64,000 bases of DNA. Origin: Eumeta japonica (Eukaryota > Arthropoda > Insecta > Lepidoptera > Psychidae). The notes under the pieces are model-generated. The model worked only from the letters and a program-made list of their open reading frames with translations. It ran no database searches and was not told the DNA's origin. Shown one piece after another: positions 57,841 to 64,000 of this stretch. Each line of letters begins with the position of its first letter. The stretch's first letter is position 1. Position numbers and translations under genes: made by a program. The stretch is from contig BGZK01000858.1 of the NCBI GenBank assembly GCA_005406025.1, positions 124,001-188,000 on the forward strand, in the 5' to 3' direction.

Positions 57841-60236
57841 AAGCGCGTAAATATACGATCCTTATTTCATAGATGCCGCAAGATTCCGAAATGGATAGCG
57901 TGGTAAAATCCCGATTATTCTGTATTACTATAAATCGTTACGAAAACAAGTAAATCAAAACAAAAATATACCGACTATGGATAGACCGTCAGCGTCATAA
58001 ATACCAAAATAGTGGATTTGAAAGTTAACATATGGAGCTGGCCCCATTCATCTCCAACATTATCTCTAAGATTACCAGTTAACTATCAATTGTGAAGTTG
58101 AAACAATGTATTTCGACGTGCTTAGATTTTAACTTTAACGGTTAGCAGTTAATTTCTGCAAATGAGAGTTTGAAGCACACCGCTGTTAATGTTTTATATT
58201 AAATGCAATCGCAACAATTAATGGATTTAGAGGCTTGAGTCCACTCAGACCAAGTACAGACTGATAACGACTGTTGTCACCGACGCAATTACGGGACCGA
58301 CGGCTTAACTTAACTTGTGTCGAAAGCTCATTGGTGAACTTGCTCGTGGTCAAAATTCGAAGTCGGTATCTCCTTGGCTAGCAGGGACGCCGTTAATCAC
58401 TAAAATACAACAACTGACATTTTAATACGAAATACTATAATTTATAGAGGCGCTTTGTTCTTTTTACGTTTGTATCATCGTTTATTGAGCTAGTAACATT
58501 CATAGGTACTTTTTGAATTATATGATGTAAAGATCTGAAATAGGGATTGTTAATTATGGGGTCCTGAAAATAATTTGGTTTAAAAAAATCAAATTACGAT
58601 AGTATTACGATATCACGATAGCATCCAAATGTAGGCGGACAGAGAATTAGCGTACAACTTTTGACAGCCCCCAAAATAGATCAGCTGCTTATTATACGAG
58701 CCATACGAGCCATCGACATCCAAATGAGTCTATCGACTGTCATTACTCAGTCAACGTCCGTCCTCCGCCTACTCAAACTAACAGAACCTGTCTGTCTGTT
58801 TATTTTTTAAGTTCATTTTGCATAATATGAAACTTTCTACGAAACTATCGAAATTCGTTTACGTGTAAGCGATCCTAAAAAATACACGAAAGTAAAATAC
58901 AGTTGTTAGCTTTCAGTGTCCACTTGAACAAACCGATAATCAATTCGACGTCAATTTTTGAAGTTAAATGCCGAAAAGTACATGAGCATAATGTTTAGAT
59001 TTTATGACAGACAAATATATATCCATTCGGATATGTTAAACTATTTCTTTTAGATTTCAAACAGGATGATAGGTACCCGCCAATTTTTATTGAATGTATC
59101 GTGTAAGACACAATTGTGAAAATTTTGCTCTTAAGAATTCGCGAAAAGGTTTTCTAAGTTCTTGTCACAGTACCTAGAGATGAATACCCCTCTCCACACT
59201 CGATCTTATACGTTTTTTTTAAATAGTCGCTAGTTTGCGAAGGTTCTCATAATAAGTACTTAGTGAAATAATAAGTTCTAACAAAAATAAATACCCACAT
59301 CACTAACCTTACATATAACACAAATCACAATATGTAAGATTATTATTAGTTATAATTGAAGAGTTGAAAGTACTGGATTGGCTTTTCAGCAATAAATAAT
59401 TTCCGCGAAATTTTTTTTGAAAGCACATTTGTAGACGCTGTCGAAAAACAATAGCTGTATTAAATATATTCAAATTTATCTATCATATTATTTATTGTTA
59501 CTGTTTACAATTCAATTTGAAAATAGATACCTTCAAGTTTCTTGCTCGTTCTTCTTGAGGGAAAACTGCCTTCCGAACGAGTAGTTAATTCATATTATAA
59601 ATGGTAAATTACTATTATAATGACATATGTCAAGAGTTATGCATAACCTATGAAATAAAGATATTATTGAATTTGAATATATTTGTATAGCGTTAACGAA
59701 ATTATTTAACGGATCGCAAACAATCTGAATCGCGCTTGACCAGTTTTTCTTGCTCCGTGAAAGCGCCTCATTTTTTGTTGGCAGCGACGCGCTATCTCTC
59801 ACGGGCCGGTGCATCATGCGGGCGCATGACGGAGTCGACGGGACATTTACGATTGTTGCATGTTGGCGTATCTCGTTTTTGCGTTCGTTTTGCGCTGTTT
59901 TTAGCCGATGCTGCTGCCGTACAGTAGGAGAATTCGTTTTTTAATTCGGGTCTCAAGGAAATAGACTATCAGTAATTGTGTCGAATTAGCGCATTTTATT
60001 ACCATGCAATGTAATTTTTAGCGTCCTCGCTATTCCACATTCGATTCCGTGCCATGGTAAAAATAACCGTTTTGTAAAAAAAAAAATTGCCCTCAGATCA
60101 CCGTTTAGGTGCCGTCGAAATGCAAGCCCTTCTCTCGCTCATCTCCTTATAAACATTAGTACAATACCTTCAGTACTATAACCCTGTTTTTTTATTTTAT
60201 TTTCGTATATATATAGTTATATACATTCCCCTGAGG

Positions 60237-60276
60237 TCACCAATTAGGTGACTTGGATAAGTTACCTAATTGGTGA
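60237..60276. repeat. 18-bp inverted repeat, one mismatch, 4-nt loop
   Basis: TCACCAATTAGGTGACTT at 60237-60254 pairs with AAGTTACCTAATTGGTGA at 60259-60276 except one position. Outside the stem, CCCC on the left and GGGG on the right could extend the pairing. Confidence 0.85.
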
Positions 60277-60749
60277 TAAAGGGGATCCTTTGAGTGGTAG
60301 GTTTTTACTTTACTCTTTGTTCATTTATAAATATATTTCCTGTATCCTTACGACGCCCCAGCATTACATCCTTTTCTTCAAAATGACATTAACATATTCC
60401 GATTTTGCACCTAATAATTGTTATAACTTCAAATGTAAAGATAAAATTGATGTTATACTTTGTATAAGAAAACAAATATTATTTCTTCAATTTTACAAAT
60501 TTAAATTAAGCTTTATCGATCATATTGACTATCCCACCCCAGTCCTTTTATTATTTTATAGTAATTATCTTTTTGCATACGATTGAAAACAAATTTTTAA
60601 TGACGCCAAAGAAGTATAACCTTTCACGCTCGTACATAAGTACAGGTACTGTTCTTTCCAAACAAAATAATTTCACAATATTTAAGCTATGAAACTTAAA
60701 TACCCATTGTTAATCATTCTTAGATCACATTCGCTAAAATTGTTTTGAA

Positions 60750-60820
60750 TTATCTTAATATAATTATGTAGTCGGATTTTTCATTATTATCTTAATATAA
60801 TTACGAAGTCGGATTTTTAA
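60750..60820 (+). repeat. 37-bp tandem duplication
   Basis: TATCTTAATATAATTATG and TAGTCGGATTTTT starting at 60751 recur from 60788 with few changes (ATTACGAAGTCGG). Confidence 0.85.
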
Positions 60821-61169
60821 AAATAAAATAAAGATAATTATAGCGAAGTATTATATTAGAGAGACAAGAGAAAAATTAAAATATCTAACTACAGAGAGAT
60901 ATTTAAGAATCTAAATGAAGTCACGAGCCAGACTATAAAAATATAGGTTCATGAAATTCGTTTCATTCATATTATCGTAAAATTATTAACAGTGATGTTT
61001 AGGATAAACTTTCGAGTTTTAGAATTTAAAGACAATATTATCTTATTTAAATGCAATGCGTGTAAGATAATGAATTTTTAACTAATTTTAGAGGTATATT
61101 TAGATATTAGTTTTCGTTACTAATGTAACAGCATTATGCACTCTTTAATTTATTTGAGACAGTTGCTAA

Positions 61170-61560
61170 CAGTTTATTAATGACATCATTAATAATGACG
61201 TCAGCGATGACGAATCAGTGCTTAAAAGCGTCACTGTGTCGAACTAAAAGGTATTGGGTCGACATCGTTCACGGGTGATTGATCAATCAGTTTTTATCTT
61301 ATGTTGAATTAAGACGACAAGCTCAGCGGCTCGAAGGGCGCGTCGTCAGTTTAGTACACCGTTGTTACCGCGATGACGACGATTACTGGCAACCCCCGAC
61401 CGGCGTAGGGCCAGCGTGAAGGGTTCGAGCTCCGAGCGTGTCGATTTGGAAAAAAATAAATTTGAGGGGGTTGTCTTAGAAATCAGTGGAATGAAAAATA
61501 TTTAATGTGATAGACTCTGTCGAGCGGTAGCGCGTCCGTGCTGTATCGGCCGCGCGGGGC
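61170..61560. promoter_or_regulatory. CRE-like site cluster and GC-rich candidate promoter
   Basis: Within 61178-61215 are TGACATCA, TGACGTCA and GATGACGAATCA, all bZIP/CRE-type cores. From about 61320 the sequence becomes GC-rich with GTCGTCAGTTTAGTAC (initiator-like TCAGTTT, A at 61348). A short frame ATGACGACGATTACTGGC at 61373 ends after about ten codons. The minus-strand frame at 61476-61733 has no domain. A promoter is suggested but not proved. Confidence 0.3.
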
Positions 61561-61733
61561 CCTATTTTCAGCACTAAATTAAAATTATAAATAATAGAAG
61601 TTAAGTTTTGAGAGTCGAGATCTTTTTTAGGAAATGTTCTCCTTTTTATGAATCTCTTTTTAAATTTTAATAGTTTTTGAGTAATTGCCAAAAAACGAAA
61701 TAACTTTTTTTTCCCCTTAGATTTCTGTGGCAC

Positions 61734-63199
61734 ACGATCGTAGGTTACCTGTTACGTCTTCTTGCAAGTTCTAATTTTGTAGTTGCGCGTCTCAGTACCC
61801 TGAAAATCGGAGTACCTAGGAGAAGCGAAGATAGGCCCAAGTTAGGTGTAGCTGGATTTTATTCGTACAGGAATACGAGTCCACCTCAGCACGCCTCGTA
61901 TTTTAGAAGATGTTGGGGTGGTGTCGAGCAGTGGGTAGGTGGTAGCGGTTTTCACCGTCGTTACCGTCAGCGATTCATCACTATCGATAATATTGGATTT
62001 TGTCTTCGGTGATGAAATTAAGTAAATAAAAAAATAACGTACAAGTGATAATAGCACTCTTTTTCTAAGGGTTCCATGCAAACTTAATTTAATTCTTCTT
62101 TTTTAAAATATTGAATATACGAACTTTTGAAAATCTTAATTTTTGACAACGGAAACTTACAAAATCTTCTTTGTACATCGTTCTACATCGCGGTCATTCT
62201 TCAACTGCAAGAATTCGTTTGCAATTAGAAAAAAATTTTTTTATATGATATAACTATATATTAATAATTTTCGCATTTTTTTCTTTACTTGTGACCTTAC
62301 TTCTTGCCAATTTTCATGATTTCAGGTTAATCTGAAGTACTTTATAAGTTTTGATGTGTTTGCGATTGTCAAAATATGCAACAAAATAGGCTGTATTTTT
62401 TTATTGTGTTGACTTAGAACAACCACTACAACTTTAAGCGACCTTTGACTTAAGGACTTGAAGTTAATTTTAACCTGATACCTCCAAATACTTCAAACAA
62501 GACGGACAACGAAGTGATCTTCTAAGGTGTTCTTTTTTCCTTTCGAAGTACGAAAAGCTAAAAATAGCTGAATGCCGCTCTTACAATACATAACAGATTG
62601 TGTATTGCAAGTATTATGTATTAAAATGTTAACATCGGAAACCTGTTTCGCTTATAAATTTTGTAAATTTCTATTAGAAGGAGAATTCGCGTAAATTTTG
62701 TAAAATTGGATTTAATTCTATCACGCTTGATTAAATAAAAGTAAGACTCGCCATGATCTTTGAATCTTGAAACTTAAAATATGAAATTTTAAGGAAATTA
62801 CTCGTGTAAGGTCTCATCACAGAGGTCCACTGCCTTATCTCTCACGATATTCTCCACCCCCCTATCGGATTATATTCTGAACGACCAATGGAAAGAATTG
62901 GCCCTCTCATAGCGGACAATACACTTCGTGACTTAATCAAATCGTATCAATCGTGCGATTGATCTAATAAGTGTGTTTCTGTATCTAAGGAAGCAAAGAC
63001 AAATTATTCCAATATTTAAATGCTGAAATTGTTATTGGTATATCTGAAACTACGAACTTTAGAACAACACTATCTGTACTTAGTAGAATTTTCGTAAAAC
63101 TTATCGTAAATCAACTGGTATCTTTATAACAATGATTAGATGAACGTTAAACAGTTTGGATTAACAAAAGGTCGCTCAACAACCGAAGCCGGTGTTTCG
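61734..63199. other. No gene seen
   Basis: AT-rich. A 79-codon minus-strand frame at 61842-62081 has no recognisable motif. Confidence 0.4.
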
Positions 63200-63836
63200 T
63201 CTGTTCATAGGTCATGAGGCTATGAGAGGAATTAAAATAAACAAATCTCACCGTGTAAGCAGGTGAATATTTTTGACTGCGTTTGCTGCAGAACTAAGCT
63301 TTTTCGCCAATTTCGAAATATGACAATTCCACTTTAACATTTAAAATGAGACCACAAAATAGGATAGGATATAATTTAACAAGTTTTACTTTCTTTCATT
63401 GAGAAAAAAGATTATCAATATTAAACACTCGACTGTTTTTGTGATGGTAATATTCACTTCGTTAAAGCTGATCGCTGTCTATTAACCTTAAGAATTAAAG
63501 AAGTATGCATGTACAGTACTACAAGCCTATGCACATCCTTAACATGGTTTGGTAGACGATAAATACTAACTAGAAATAGAAATGATCCAAAAGCTGAATC
63601 CTGTGGTACAACCATACCAATTGACTGCAGATATCGGCGATCTCTCGCCATCAATATCAACTCTCTGAACTCTGCAACTCGGGTACGACCCTAGAATCCC
63701 AAGTGATCGACCCCTGACGCCGTAGTTACGTATTTTCCTGATTAGCGTCTCATGATGAACGCAATCAAATGCCTTGGATGAATAACAGAAAAGACTAACT
63801 GCGTCCCGTGACTCCTCTTAGTCACCAAAAATCTGT

Positions 63837-63873
<37 letters not shown>

Positions 63874-63960
63874 CATTGCAAGCGTATTAGAATTCTTAAG
63901 AAGTTCTTTAAATCGGTACCATAAATTAGGTTTTGGAATGACTTTCACTAACTTGAAACT
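63200..63960 (-). pseudogene. LINE reverse transcriptase fragment, disabled
   Basis: On the minus strand, in shifting frames, one reads KAFDCVHHETLIRKIRNYGV (about 63765-63706; RT motif A tail), RVQRVDIDGERSP, MVVPQDSAFGSFLFLVSIYRLP (about 63620-63550; motif B), then VVLYMHTSLILKVNRQRSAL where relatives have a (Y/F)ADDTSLI catalytic motif. The two catalytic Asp codons are lost here. Further left WNCHISKLAKKLSSAANAVK matches motif E/thumb wording. This is a LINE of the jockey/CR1 group distinct from the one at 4097-7380. The endonuclease would lie to the right, outside the window or lost. Confidence 0.8.
63842..63872. repeat. (TA)n microsatellite inside the LINE fragment
   Basis: TA run of about 15 units. 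It interrupts the upstream part of the LINE remnant. Confidence 0.95.
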
Positions 63961-64000
63961 TTCCAGATATCAGTGGCTTTTCTTTAGACAATTTCTTTGA

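Larger units (their letters stand above)
56561..61160. other. No gene seen; small hairpins at 57809-57840 and 60237-60276
   Basis: Mostly AT-rich. Repeat-like wording CAGACAGACAGACAAAAATATCC near 57132 suggests the tail of another interspersed repeat. GC-richer patches at 58240-58400 and 59740-59940 have unassigned frames of 63-64 codons. A 37-bp tandem duplication lies at about 60750-60820. Nothing is recognisable as a gene. Confidence 0.35.

Noticed and set aside
61415..61445. GGGTTCGAGCTCC resembling a tRNA B-box
   Set aside because: No A-box at the right distance and no cloverleaf could be folded by eye.
1..64000. CRISPR array, defence island, biosynthetic cluster or prophage
   Set aside because: No regularly spaced repeats with unique spacers, no operon-like gene spacing and no prokaryotic genes. 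The window is eukaryotic repeat-rich DNA.

Overview
The window looks like gene-poor, AT-rich chromosomal DNA from an insect, most probably a moth or butterfly (Lepidoptera). The evidence is a set of transposable-element fragments (jockey/CR1-like and RTE-like LINEs, cecropia-type mariners, a Copia element) together with short terminal motifs that I know, from memory, as frequent in lepidopteran genomes. These motifs are an ACCGACTTC... terminus, a CGCGG...AGCTAG terminus, and a GTAGTTTTTGCGTGAAAGAG tail. I found no complete host protein-coding gene, no bacterial-type operon, no CRISPR array and no tRNA or rRNA. Nearly all long open frames are pieces of decayed transposons or chance frames.

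Layout from left to right. 1-1241: 5' part of a broken Copia-type LTR retrotransposon on the minus strand (gag with frameshift, zinc knuckle, damaged protease, tRNA-iMet-type primer site, candidate 5' LTR). 1242-1830: termini of an interspersed repeat. 4097-7380: a nearly full-length but disabled LINE on the plus strand. 7407-7476: an imperfect hairpin. 9480-9985: C-terminal remnant of a jockey-type LINE, minus strand. 10620-13030: three copies (two direct, one inverted) of an unidentified ~0.5-1.1 kb repeat. 15526-16778: mariner copy 1. 18894-19002: truncated U2 snRNA pseudogene. 23166-24795: an RTE LINE whose 5' part is inverted (twin-priming structure). 24967-25262: two perfect inverted repeats. 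26.85-27.15 kb: GC-rich island ending in a splice-donor-like site. 29.37-31.07 kb: interspersed repeats. 31.38-31.65 kb: degenerate tandem repeat. 39567-40196: hierarchical ATCGTT-type satellite with an exact 222-bp period. 41.05-46.32 kb: repeats and a truncated RTE. 46.54-47.15 kb: jockey-type LINE tail. 47.2-47.4 kb: GC-rich, G-quadruplex-prone patch. 50.73-51.57 kb: mariner copy 2 (5'-truncated). 53.4-53.55 kb: candidate 5' exon. 53.9-55.0 kb: inverted pair of a repeat around a nested palindrome. 56.0-56.2 and 61.2-61.6 kb: further GC-rich patches. 63.2-63.96 kb: minus-strand LINE reverse-transcriptase fragment.

No gene set works together here in the usual sense. The most informative signals are structural: the twin-primed RTE, the U2 pseudogene, the inverted-repeat complex at 10.6-13.0 kb, several perfect hairpins, and a few GC-rich islands that could be promoters or first exons of host genes lying outside or across the window. 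I did not find convincing evidence for an undescribed biological system. All family names come from motif recognition without database searches.
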